From Adiantum capillus-veneris (Eukaryota > Streptophyta > Polypodiopsida > Polypodiales > Pteridaceae), in contig CM043942.1 of assembly GCA_014529385.2 (NCBI GenBank), forward strand, positions 52,873,976 to 52,937,975: a DNA stretch of 64,000 bases, given 5' to 3'. Below are positions 45,814 to 56,669 of this stretch, in pieces. The notes beneath the pieces are model-generated. The model saw only the letters and a program-made list of their open reading frames with translations, searched no databases and was not told where the DNA came from. Every line of letters starts with the position of its first letter. The stretch's first letter is position 1. The position numbers were made by a program, and so were the translations under genes.

Positions 45814-47393
45814 TGTAGCATTTAATTGTGTGTAGCAGAAAATAGCATGAACATAGTGAGCATTTCATTAGAATAGTGACTAATGAGAATAACAAGAGGG
45901 CTAGGGTGGAGAGAGCAACAAAAAGCATAACACCTTGTTAGATAGCATGAACAATACTCCAAAAGAGAGAGAAATTAAGCTAGTGACAACAATTGAGGAC
46001 CGGATTTACATGGAGCCGGTCCCCCCTCCAAAAGGCTTTGTATTATGGTTTCTCCCATCAAGAGAGACATTTTACAATACAATTCTTTGTGTTCCTTCAA
46101 TACTATCTAGTGCAATGAAGATGGAAACTTCATGCACCAAGCAAAACACTTATCAAACACAACATCAATTCCCTCACGGTCTCAGACCCAAGACCTCACA
46201 CACCTTCGAAGACGGTGAGAGCTAGCGAGGTATGAGAGTAGATTGAGAGGAAGAAGGAGTATTCTTACGAGAAAGATGTACATCTCCTCACATAATCACT
46301 CATATTAGCATAGCTTAGCTTAGTAATTAGCATGGTAGAGGAGATGAGCATGCATTGAAGCTTGGCTCTTGGTTGGATTTGCATCACAAGCCAAGAGTTT
46401 GTTGATGTAGCCTCCCTTCTCACAAGCTTGGAGTAGGTGATGAGCTTTCCATTAAAGCTTGAGAAGAGAGAGAGAGAGAGTCTTCCTTTGCTTCACACAT
46501 GAGATTGTGTGAGTGTGTGTGTGATAATGCCTTGCAAAAATCAGCCCCCTCTCTCTCTTGGTCGAGCCCCCTTGCTAATTGCTCTGCTAGCTCCTATTGG
46601 ACCTCCCCAGCTCAAGCCAATGACAATTAAGCAGCATAAGTGATAGCCTTCTGACATGTGTCCCCCCCTTTTGTGAGAGCTTTAGGTAATTAATTAATCC
46701 AACTAAACTCTCATTGGACCCCTTTGCCTCCTGGCCAATAGGAATCAGGCAAGCCATTGGGCTGTTGAATGCTCATTGGACCCCTTGGGAGACTGTCCAA
46801 TAGTCTTCTAGAGACTTAATTCCATTGGTTATTTTATTAAGTGTTTTTAAATTAATTAAACTAGATTTACTCTAGCCTAATTCTCATTGGTCCACCTCCA
46901 AGGCCATCCAATAGGAATTGGGTACACCTTGTGGGCATCTGGGCTAGGGAGCTGACATGTGTCCCTCATTCCCTTTGTGTAAAGGGAGCTTGTGTGTGTG
47001 TGTGTGTGTGTGTGTGTTCTTCTCTCATCCCCTACTTGCAAGGCTCGCCCCCTCCTATGTAGGGATGGATGAAGACTTTTGGGCACACACAAAGCATCCA
47101 ATTTCCCTAATGTTTGACCTTTGGACACAACCTTTGAATTTTGGAACCTTAGCATTTTGGAAGTCTTAATGGGCTGAACCTTAGGGTCTTTTAAGCCCAT
47201 TGTTGCACATGGCTCTTTTGCAGATGGCCCCCTTTTTGGATCCCTATTTTCCCTCCTTTGGATCCCTACTGTGGCCGGTCTGCTAACTTAACCAATATTC
47301 TAGCTTTTTCTCCCTTGGCACTTCCCCATATTAAATGATCAGTTTAAACATGAGAAAATCATTTAGGAGAATTAGATATTGATTATTATGACA
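45814..47393 (-). repeat. Chromovirus B 3' LTR, right-arm copy
   Basis: In minus orientation it begins TGTCATAATAATC at 47393 and ends GCTACA at 45814. It is about 1.58 kb. The GA and GT runs are shorter than in the left copy (46465-46480, 46993-47016). Confidence 0.8.
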
Positions 47394-47746
47394 TTACCTC
47401 TCTCTTGAAATCATAGTCGTCCTCGACTATGGTGTAGAGAAGATAAAGCATATTCATGAGTCCTTTTTCTTAGCGGTAGAGGATCCCTATGTTACCCTAC
47501 GACATCATTCCACAATGGATGACTAGTCCATTTGGCACTTGAGAGCCTGAGCTTCCGCAAGCATGTCTGCACATTAGTCCTATCAGTCTTCCATAGTAGA
47601 GTGACAAGCTCTACTTGGTGTTTGGGAGACGTCGTCTCCACAAACTTGATCTAAGCATGCATACTACTTCATTTTTGTGCACAATAAAGAAAAAGAGAGT
47701 CTTATAAGACAAAAACTTTGTTCATTTTTAACATTTGTACATTTGC
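47394..47746 (-). other. Chromovirus B 3' noncoding region and polypurine tract, right-arm copy
   Basis: Minus-strand counterpart of 23229-23582, ending in a purine-rich stretch (TTCAAGAGAGAGGTAA) next to the LTR. No gene is recognised. Confidence 0.55.
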
Positions 47747-49002
47747 TTACTCTTGGGAAGCATTGTAAGCATTGACAAGGTTTAGGTTATCCTTTAATTG
47801 TATGCCTTGCATCCATCTAGCATCTTCAAAAGGATAATTCTTAAACTTAATAAGATATCGTCGGATAGTCTTACCGCCTCTTAATACCTTGTCTTCATGT
47901 CGGAGAATGGACTCGGGCTGCAGCACCTCCTCTTGGTCCTCGATCTCCGGTGGGTCTTCAATAGTTGGTTCTTGAGGTGGCTCTCCTTTGTAAGGCTTTA
48001 ATAGGCTCACATGGAAAGCAATGTGTATGAGCCAATGATTGGGCAACTTGAGTTGATAGGCCATCTCATTGATTGGCCTAAGAATCTTTTTGCTAGTTTA
48101 GCATAGTACTTTTTGGTGTCCCGTAGGATTCTTGCCCGTCGTGTGCCTTAATCGAGCCTTGGGAAACTTTAATAAGACCCAATCATTTTCTTTAAAGGCT
48201 TGGGCTCTTCTGTGCTTGTCAGCAGCAGCCTTTTGCCTTTGCTGTGAGATAGAGATAGCATCCTTAATCTTTTGAAAAGATTCTTGTAGGTCTCGGCTAT
48301 ACTCATCTGCAGCGAAGATCTTTCCATGTACCTTAAGTAGCAAGGGACTTTTTGATCTTCCCTCAATTACCTCAAAAGGTGCTTTTCCAATGGAAGTATG
48401 TACAGTGTTATTGTAAGCATACTCCACTAAGGGTAAGTACTTCTCCCATTGGGATCTTTGATCTACTTCCGTTACATAGGCTTTTAGTAGATCGAGAATT
48501 GTTAGGTTAGCTATTTCACTTTGGCCATCCGTTTGTGGATGATAGGCCGAAGAGAAGTTTAGCCTTGTCCCTAAATTCTCAAAGAGACCCTTCCAAAAAT
48601 TACTGGTCATTCTAGGATCTCTATCCGACACTATGGACATTGGCAAGCCATGGTACTTGAAAATTTGTGAAATAATGAGGGTTGCCATTTGATGGGCTTT
48701 GATAGTCTTTTTGACATGTATAAAATGAGCTTGTTTACTAAACCTGTCTACTATCGTCCATATTCCCGTATTTCCATGGATAGACTTAGGCAATCCAAAG
48801 ATAAAATCCATGGATACGCTCTCCCATGGTGAATTAGGGATTGGCAAGGGTTGAAGCAATTGAGGTTGCTTCCCTCTATCAAATTTTGTCTTTTAGCATA
48901 CCAAACATTTAGAAGCATACTCTTGTATGTTTGCTTTCATGGTAGGCCAATAGAAATATGTTTCAATTCCTTTAGGGTAGACTGAATCCCTCTATGTCCC
49001 GC
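47747..49002 (-). pseudogene. Chromovirus B integrase and chromodomain, right-arm copy
   Basis: The catalytic core and C-terminal part are open from 48859 to 48098 (253 codons: SMDFIFGLP, VSDRDPRMTS, YHPQTDGQSEIAN with the catalytic E). The chromodomain piece is open from 48064 to 47747 (GGKTIRRYLIKFKNYPFEDA). The zinc finger upstream carries CLVC followed by a TAA (48893-48895), the same stop as in the left arm. A stop at 48098 separates core and chromodomain. Element A interrupts the coding region just upstream, at 49003. Confidence 0.85.
48999..49002. repeat. Target-site duplication of element A, downstream copy
   Basis: CCGC (GCGG on the element's strand) lies directly outside the 3' LTR and again at 58599-58602 outside the 5' LTR. 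Joining the chromovirus across a single copy gives TTATGCGGGACATAGAGG, the expected integrase sequence. Confidence 0.85.
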
Positions 49003-50728
49003 TATCAAAGAGTTGGCGATCTTGCCAGGAAGGTACCGGGCCTCTAGCTGTGAGGGTTTGTGGAGACTGTGAAGGCTTTCACTTAAGCAAGCTTAGTGTT
49101 TGTAGCAAATACATTGTGTGTAGCCATTGGAATCTTACACGCAGACACACACATACGCACAGGTGAAACCCTCAAAACAAAACAAAGATGAAAACCTCAA
49201 GGCTTTTGATCATATCTAATCAAAGGTAAGATGAAAGGGTTCACTGATGCATTTATAGCAGCAAGTCGTTGTGCTCCAAATAGACTACGAATGGTTCTTT
49301 GAAACTGTAACTTAGTGCTTACAAAGATGTAGATGTTTTGCCTAGTGATAGGAGTGAGCCGTGTGTACAAGTCTTCTTGGTTCATAGTAATATTAAGAAA
49401 GCAAGGCTCAACCCCTAGAGGAGAATAAATATGTGCACATCGAAATAATTAGAGTAGTCTAGTAGTGGCAGATAAGAGGACGTGGAGAAAGAAGAATTTC
49501 TCGCAGTCTTTCCGGCCCAAAGAGTAACACAATTCTCTGTTGGAAGTGGATTTTATGGCTAATACAAACATTAATCCTAATATTTTGCACAAAGTGAAGG
49601 GTTGAAAGGTTACACCATTGGGATTATTCATCTAAGAAAGATTAGAAAGCAATCAAACAACACAAAGACCCACACAAGCTTAAGCCAAAGAAGTGAAGCA
49701 CACCTCAAGACTTTGTGGTCTTGTAGCCAACTTGATGAAGTAGAAGATGAGTAGTAGTACCCAACACCGTTTGAGAGCCACCAACAATGCCTCCTTATCG
49801 ATGAAAGAAGGTTTCATAGAGTGTATGAGTACTACAAGTGAGGAGATAGAAGGATTGAGGCATGAAGTAGCAAGCTAAAGATGTGTTGGGCTGAAATTGA
49901 GAGAAAGTTTCACTCAAGGAGATGGCTAGGATGTTGGGTAATGGCTTGATACAGTGGCTTGATTGTGAGGATTGCTTGAGCACTTGATTGCCTGATGGTT
50001 TCTTGATGCTCAAGAGAGGGACAAGAGGCTCTATTTATAGGTGAATTTTCCCCTTGAAGAACATATTTTCTTAGAAATATCCAAGGGATTTGTGTGACAA
50101 GTATCTATCTTTTCAAAATATCTTGAAATTATCTTCAAAGTTTCTAGATCTTTCTCTTCAAGAAATATCTAGAGGTTCTTCTAGATCTTTCTCCAAATAT
50201 CTTCTCCTTGCCGCCACATGTCAAGGGTTAAGCCTCCAAGAGTTGTTGAGCTATGGTGGGAACATGTGCATACAGTATCTTCTTAAATAATTGAGAGAGA
50301 GAGCTTTGCATACATCATGGATGACATCAAACAAACTCGTAACCACTTTTCTAAGGGATTTTTCTAGGTCCATAGTCACTCCAAAGTGTACCTACTATGT
50401 GTAGAATGACACCTCATGGGGTATAACTATGACTAAGGCCACTTTTGGCCATGCTACACATGGCATATGCCACCTAGGATGCCTAGTAGATAGGAGGTAT
50501 GTTTTATAGGCTTATTTCATCATGGCTCCAAGAAGAGGTTCACAAAGAAGCCCGGAATTATAGGACAAAGCCCATTCCCAACAAGAGTGACACATCAGAC
50601 TTCGACTAGCTTTTTCCATGCTAAATAGAAAATGCATATACTTATGCACACTTAAGGCATACACATAAAATCCATAATATTGTAGGGCTTAGCTTCCGTT
50701 CCCACTATGCACGTGCCACAGCACGACA
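49003..50728 (-). repeat. Element A 3' LTR
   Basis: About 1.73 kb. On the minus strand it starts TGTCGTGCTGTGG and ends CTTTGATA (CTTTGACA in the other copies). The TATA box equivalent is at 50031-50039. Confidence 0.85.
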
Positions 50729-50744
50729 TCCACCCCCTCTAAAC
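50729..50744 (-). other. Polypurine tract of element A
   Basis: On the minus strand TTTAGAGGGGGTGGA directly precedes the 3' LTR. This RNase H-resistant purine stretch primes plus-strand DNA synthesis. Confidence 0.75.
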
Positions 50745-51937
50745 CTGCACATCTCCGGTATGTGCCACAGTCAATATTTGCAAGTTTGACTCTCTTGGAG
50801 TTTCTTTTTCATCATCTTCACTGGGTGATTCCAAAACTTCATTCTCACTTACTTCATCAGCCGGATGACTATCCTCTCTTCTTTTGAATACCTTGATTCT
50901 CTTTCCTGCAATGGGTATCTTTATCTCTGTTCCATCCAATTCAGCCAAGGTGTAAGTGGCATTGTCATGTACATACTTGACTATATACGGTCCAAACCAT
51001 CTTTTTGAAACCTTTTGCATGACAGTATGTTGGTTATCAAGACTATTGTCATACACTAAAACCCAATCTCCTTGCTTAATTACCTTCCTTCTTAGACTGT
51101 GTCGTCTATCAAAGTAGTCCTTGCTTTTCAACCTGGCATTCTTCAATCTTTCTTTTGCAACCTCAATATCTTCAGGCCTTCTTTCTAGCTATCTTATACG
51201 TAAGGCAAGGAGATCTTCTCTGCTAAGCCCATCTTGCCAAGGTAGCACATTCCATGTGGGAATGGTCTCTTCAATGGGCATTACAGTCTTTTGACCATAC
51301 ATCAATTCTACAGGCATGTAGCCAGTTACTGAGCTGTGTGTCGTGATCAATCCATAGAGCATATGGCAATAGTTTTGGCCACTCACTAATTCTCCTTCAC
51401 AAGCTTTAGCCAAGGCTTTGATGATTGGCGGATGCCCTCTTTCACTTTTCCGTTGACTTCCGGATTGTGAGCGGTGGTAAGGGAAAGCTTGATTCATATC
51501 CTAGAAAATAATTCCCGTGCTTCCTCAACATCCAGCTCTCCTCTGTCTCCAGTTATCTTTCCCACACAACGATAGCGGCATATTACATCCTCAAGGAGAA
51601 ATTTACATACTGCCTCTGTAGTCTTTGTCCTTAAAGCTCGCCCTTCAACCTGATTAGTCAAGTCTTCTCTTGCAAGAACCAAGCACCTCATTTGCCAGAC
51701 TCCTATAGGCATGGTGACTAGATCCACAACCCATTTGTAATGCATGGCTAGTGGATAAGTAGGATGCAACCTATCATGATGTCGCACATTTGAATACATT
51801 TGACATGTTACACATGATTCCACAAAGAGGGATACATCCTTGTACATACCTTTCCACCAATATCTTTCCTTTAGCTTTGAAAAGGTTGCCCGCACACCAC
51901 GGTGTCCAGCCCATAGGTTCTCATGAAACTCCTGCAT
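50739..51937 (-). pseudogene. Element A integrase
   Basis: The zinc-binding region at 51937-51800 (HENLWAGHRGVRATFSKL, then CVTCQM) is followed by the core start (WVVDLVTMPIGVWQ, then KITGDRGELD with the second D), a further part at 51497-51189 (LVSGQNYCHMLYGLITTHSS) and a C-terminal part at 51146-50739 with a GPY-like motif (RWFGPYIVKY). The last piece ends acidic, without a chromodomain. Frame breaks near 51495 and 51150 disrupt it. Confidence 0.8.
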
Positions 51938-52206
51938 GAGCTTTACTTGACTCTGTTTGTTACATACTACCCTTTGTGGTATAGCACCCCTCTATTTTGG
52001 ATGTTTCCATAAGTAACCATCCTGCAGAAAGTACCCATATGCTTTTCTGTGTATCCTCTTAAACTCATGCTCAAACCAATCACCCTGTTTTGTTAAAGTA
52101 CTCAAATAATGACCATAAGCAATCAATCTCCTTCATACCCTTCTTCTAAAAACAACTCAAGTGCACTAGGTGTGCCAACATCATTATGCTCAACATGAGT
52201 AATGGA

Positions 52207-53036
52207 TTAGAACCTTGTGCCTACATCTTCACTATCATCTACCATGTCTTGCTCATCCTCATACCTTGCCCTTGATAGCATATCTGCTACGGGATTGTCT
52301 TTTCTTGTAATATGCGTGAACTCAGGATTCAAGGACTTAATGTAGGCAATCCATCTTAGCATGGCAATGTCTCGTGTTGAGCAGCTTGTAATCATTCCAA
52401 GGAGTGGCAAAAAATCTGTTTCCACAACCACATATGCTCCAATCAAGTACTCCTTTTCACACTTTAGTGTTGTGACCATGCCCCACAACTCCCATTTTAC
52501 CTGTGGGTAGTTTTTTGAGTACTTAGAACCTTGGCTCCAAACCTTGCCACATACCTATGTCCCTCTTCGTCATCCTGCCCTATTGCCCATCCAATTCCTA
52601 TCGGACTCGTATCCACTGTCACTATTACTGGCTTTCCACACTCATAGTTTACCTTTCTTAAAGTCGGTGCTTGTTGTAGCAAATCCTTTAGCTTTCTTAT
52701 AGCCCTTGCTTGTGCGTCTCCCCAATGAAACTTTTGATTTTTCCTTAACAACTGGTACAAAGGATCTGCTACATGTGCATAATGTGGAATCCATATAACA
52801 TAAAACACATATGCACCAAGAAATCTACAAACTTCACTCACAGATATGAATACCTCCTTCATCTTCTGGATTGCATCAATTTTTGCTGGACAAGGTCGTC
52901 TCCCATTGGGACCACACATGTGCCCAACAATAAACACCTCCTTCACTCCAAACATAGACTTTTGTCCTGAGAGGGTAAGGTTCACCTCTTCCGATCTGGA
53001 TAGGATCTTGTCACAATCATCTATGTGTTGTGCCAC
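52207..53036 (-). pseudogene. Element A RNase H (with RT thumb)
   Basis: The thumb/connection (FIVGHMCGPNGRRPCPAKID, RFLGAYVFYVIWIPHYAHVA) is followed by RNase H: VTVDTSPIGIGWAIGQ with the first catalytic D, a second part at 52488-52207 (VVVETDFLPLLGMI), then ITRKDNPVADMLSRA near the C-terminus. RNase H removes the RNA strand during reverse transcription. A frame change near 52490 splits it. Confidence 0.8.
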
Positions 53037-53045
53037 AAAGTTGCA

Positions 53046-54154
53046 TCACCCCTTGGAATCCAAAGCTTCATCTTTATTACTTACTTCACATACTTTGATA
53101 GGAACATCATCAAGAAAGGGCATAGTTACTTGGGGAATAAAGTCACGTAAGACCTTATTCATACCATTCATCATATGTGCAACCAAATTGGTTGCTCCTT
53201 GTGGTAAGGTACACATCCTTACCAAACCCAAGCGTGTCCTCATGGTAGTCAAATCCCTGCTTTCCATTGCTAGTTGGAACTGATCATACCCTGAGTACAA
53301 ATCTCCCATAGAATATATTGCCCTTCCTGCAAATGCTTTTGCAAACTCATCCACAATTGGCCTTGTACCCATATTCTTGATTGTGACTTTGTTGACCGGC
53401 TGCATATCTTGGATGAAGCGCAAAGCTCCATTCTTCTTTGGTACTGTGAACCACCGTTTGAGTATGGAGCACATGAAGGCTCCAAAATACCCATCTTGAT
53501 CTTCTCATTTAGCAGCTCAATTAACTTTGGTAAGTGAGCCTTTGGAACTGATATTGGCCGTAAGTTCCAAGGTACATGAGGGATGGTAAAGATCACCATA
53601 GGAGAAACAACGGGAGGATCTACACATCCTATCTCATGTGGCTCAAATGCAAATGCTTTTCCATGTTTAGAGAGCATCTCTTCAAAACATTCCCTTTCAA
53701 CCTGTGTCAAGGAGTCCTCATTCCCAATCTTCAATTGCTTTAGAGACTCCTTTGTAAACCTATGTCCAATCCCTTTTGGATCTCTGAGACTAGGTTGCAA
53801 AGAAGCCTGTTCTAGCTTTTTCTTGCATTCCTTTGGCAAAGGAAGTGCCACTGGTTTTACCTTCTTTGCCATAGTCTTGTACTTGGTGTCCACCTTTACT
53901 TCATGTTTTTGCTTCCTATCCTCCTGTTCCTTTTGAAATGCCTCAACCACATTGTACATTTCAAGTGAGCACACTTTCACTATCTCATTTTGGTCATGCG
54001 AAGGATAATCTACTATAGACTGCAGATCCTGTAATGTGTCCACGAAAGAAAACTCCTCAAACACACCTATTATGTTTTCATTGTTTCCTAGCAAACCATG
54101 TTCTTTCCACTCCTTTCGTAGACTATGTACATGTTTGCAGGAACCTCGACTCAA
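53046..54154 (-). pseudogene. Element A reverse transcriptase
   Basis: A long lead-in at 54154-53560 ends VVSPMVIFTIPHVPWNLRPI and INEKIKMGILEPSCAPYS-like sequence. A frame change near 53470 joins it to 53474-53046: WFTVPKKNGALRFIQDMQPV, GDLYSGYDQFQLAMESRDLT, TLPQGATNLVAHMMNGMNKV and MPFLDDVPIK with the catalytic DD. The FLDD box replaces the usual YxDD. About 350 residues remain of an originally continuous Pol. Confidence 0.85.
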
Positions 54155-54267
54155 GTTCTCACATTTTAGAAAAGAGACATATCCATATTCTGTTAGACCT
54201 GCAAAACCTGTACAGAAAACCTCCCTATGTGAGAACCTTTCCCTTTTTGTACCATCATAATCCCGCT

Positions 54268-55195
54268 CTACAATGGTAACTGGCCAAAACCCATTCTCTC
54301 TTGATGATCATAAAACTCTTTACTCAATCTGGGCAATGGGCGCTCTCGGAGACTGTCACAATTTCTTTCATGATGCACACAGACAGTGAGAAATTGAACA
54401 GCATGTTTTTCATCTTTACTTCTTATCCTAGCATAAGTAGAACCATCATCCATTAGCTTTGTTTCCATTCTAATCCCTACAATGTAGGGTTGTCCAAGGA
54501 TGAGATCATAAGAAGATGTGTCATGTACAAAGAAATTATGCTCTTCCTTTACATCTCCAATAGTCACTTTCACACTAGGACAAGCTGCATATAAGTCACC
54601 TGATGAATTATTTTCTACCTTAACCATCCAACCATGATTTGTGTCCATTGGTAATTTGCACTTGTTGAATAAGCTCTTTGACATGTTTATTTCTGAGCCA
54701 TGGTCAATCAAGGCAACAAATGTCTCTGGTAGATCACTCACCTTGACCATTGTCTCTATCGTAGCTCCTTGCCCAATGATTCTTGGAAAAGTGACTTCTT
54801 GGAATGGCTTCGTACTCCTCATCTTCATTTGAAAACTGTACTTGCTTTGTTCTTCCAGAAGAATGGTAGCACCCTACCACATCCTCATCATGGTCTCTGT
54901 CTTCCACTTGTATTACATGTGTCTTTAAGCTTTCTCCTTCAGATTGCGGGAAAATGGTGTCAACAAGAGTTTTCCTCTTCCTCTTGATGATATCAATGAT
55001 CTCCTTGTGAAAATTGCGCTTGGCTATGACAAGGACCTCCCCCAAGGTAAACTCTATTTTGCTATTCAAAATTCTTTCTTCTAGAACTTTCTTTAAGTCT
55101 GTCGCAGCCTCAATATCAGACGGTAACTTATAAGTTGGAGTTTTAGGCTTACCTTTTGATGACTCCTTTTTCCTCCTAGTTGTACTTTCTTCCAT
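54268..55195 (-). pseudogene. Element A protease region
   Basis: The frame 54828-54268 carries ETFVALIDHGSEINMSKSLF, in which DHGSE occupies the place of the retropepsin D-T-G-S motif (H instead of S/T), then YDLILGQPYIVGIRM, the usual downstream hydrophobic motif (ILG-P). Upstream, 55195-54734 encodes a lysine-rich, charged linker between Gag and protease. The two frames overlap at 54734-54828. Confidence 0.7.
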
Positions 55196-55655
55196 AGTCG
55201 CTTCAGTTGGGGGTGCTTCCTGTCGGAGGCGCTCGAGGAGGTATTGTGTCGCTTCTTTTAGTAATTATTTTTTATGGTCCTTCGTCACCACTCTCTCGCC
55301 TGCGCTTTTCTTCCACAAACACTTCGTTGTTTTGGCATTTTGCAATATAGGATGCACTGACAAGGAGTCCATAGGGTCATTCCATCTTGTTTCTAGACAA
55401 ATACAGTCACCTGCTTCATGCAGGACTTCTCTTGTAAGTTTCCCTTTCCTTGCTACAACTTACCAATTTCTTCAAAACTCCTCAATGGTTCAATCTTGAC
55501 TGTGTAAGTAGATGCCTCAGATGCAGAGATGGCATGGGTAGTGGCCATATCCTCTACCAAACTCTGCATTCCTCCTTTCCCAAAGTTAGCCCTTAAGGGT
55601 AAACCTGTCTCCCTTAAGTGAATCTTCCCATCGTTGAAGGAGACAAGATCTTTTC
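55196..55655 (-). other. Element A gag-protease junction, decayed
   Basis: A short open segment at 55674-55453 (KDLVSFNDGKIHLRETGLPL) continues in another frame from Gag and has no recognised domain. The rest is broken. It probably belonged to the Gag-Pol linker. Confidence 0.45.
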
Positions 55656-56600
55656 TCAAAGATTCACTGAACATTCTCTCCTAGCATGCTCTGTGCTGTC
55701 ACACCATATGCATCTATGAACAAAACCTTCTTTAGGTTGTTGTTTTTGCCTTGAAGATGGTGCCAATGGTTGCCCTTTATCTTCAAGCTTTGTGAGTTTT
55801 ACTTTTAAATCCCTCATACCTTTCACAAGCTCATCTATTACAACGTCATCAACTTTTGGAATTATAAAGGAACAAGGCTTTACCATCTTTTCAGAAGCTG
55901 TGGAGGTAGATGGTGCACTACCAACAACCATCTTATCCCGTCTCCTTTGGTGCTTGGCAAGTAATAAAACATCAGCTTCAACTTCGTTCCAATCTGTCTT
56001 CAGTCTCTGCTCAACATCTTTGTCCTCAAGAAGTAGCTTCAATTGCTCCTTGAGCTCCTTTCCTGTTGCTTGTAAGAAGAGATCTGTCTTTTCTAAGTCG
56101 AGTGTGGCCTTCTCTGTCCTTGTGAGTTGAGCATATCGTCGCTCAAACTCCCTGAGTAGCTCTATTGGAGAGAACCCCTCCTTCGGCTTGGCTACCCACT
56201 CCAGGAAATTTCTCTTTGTTACTCTCTCAGAGTCCTCCATGAAATACTCCTCCTTCATCGCTAGCTTGAACTCCTCCCAATTTCTTCCATGCTCATTCTT
56301 GATTCCTCTCACATGCTCCCTAATCTCGGGATTCACAACAAGGTCAAAGCTTTGGAGCATCTCATCTTCTGGCACACGATGCAACTCCATCCCCTTTACA
56401 TAGCCACGAAGATACTTTGTCACATCTTTCCCATTGAATTGATCCATTTTGTGCACCACTGCTTGAATAGCTTTGGTTGCTGACACTTCTCGTCTTTCTG
56501 TAGCATGTTGTTGTTGCATAAACAAGGCAAATGCTTGAAACATTTGCATTGTAGTGGGATCAAAAGGCATACCTTGCTGCTGCGGATGATGATCACCCAT
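55656..56600 (-). CDS. Element A Gag
   Basis: A single open frame of 314 codons. The start at 56600 is about 45 bases beyond the primer site. It opens MGDHHPQQQGMPFDPTTMQM and then has a capsid-like region (YLRGYVKGMELHRVPEDEML, FEFKLAMKEEYF-like). It ends with a zinc knuckle CIWCDSTEHARREC (C-x2-C-x4-H-x4-C). Gag forms the virus-like particle and packages element RNA. It is the best preserved gene of this element; the stop follows the knuckle by about four residues, so Pol was probably reached by frameshift or read-through, or this stop is secondary. Confidence 0.7.
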   Translation of the reverse strand: MGDHHPQQQGMPFDPTTMQMFQAFALFMQQQHATERREVSATKAIQAVVHKMDQFNGKDVTKYLRGYVKGMELHRVPEDEMLQSFDLVVNPEIREHVRGIKNEHGRNWEEFKLAMKEEYFMEDSERVTKRNFLEWVAKPKEGFSPIELLREFERRYAQLTRTEKATLDLEKTDLFLQATGKELKEQLKLLLEDKDVEQRLKTDWNEVEADVLLLAKHQRRRDKMVVGSAPSTSTASEKMVKPCSFIIPKVDDVVIDELVKGMRDLKVKLTKLEDKGQPLAPSSRQKQQPKEGFVHRCIWCDSTEHARRECSVNL

Positions 56601-56644
56601 GGTTGAAGTAGCTTGCAGATCCCCATTAACTCATTCTGACAAAC

Positions 56645-56662
56645 TTCACGTCGGGTTCACCA
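56645..56662 (-). other. Primer-binding site of element A
   Basis: On the minus strand TGGTGAACCCGACGTGAA starts seven bases after the 5' LTR end. It begins with the TGG complementary to a tRNA CCA end. It is not the iMet type; I could not assign the tRNA with confidence. Confidence 0.6.
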
Positions 56663-56669
56663 AAAAGTG

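Larger units (their letters stand above)
39430..50803. repeat. Right arm of the giant inverted repeat
   Basis: This is the reverse-complement partner of 20187-29060. It is longer mainly because of a ~2.2-kb segment at about 42325-44555 that the left arm lacks. The arm includes the microsatellite block, flank, B 3' LTR, B integrase and the 3' LTR plus last 75 internal bases of element A. Beyond 50803 element A continues, while the left side switches to an unrelated chromovirus copy. Confidence 0.85.

Noticed and set aside
20187-50803. Assembly artefact from a fold-back read as explanation for the palindrome
   Set aside because: The arms differ by scattered substitutions, small indels and a 2.2-kb insertion, which a fold-back would not produce; it should still be confirmed with reads.
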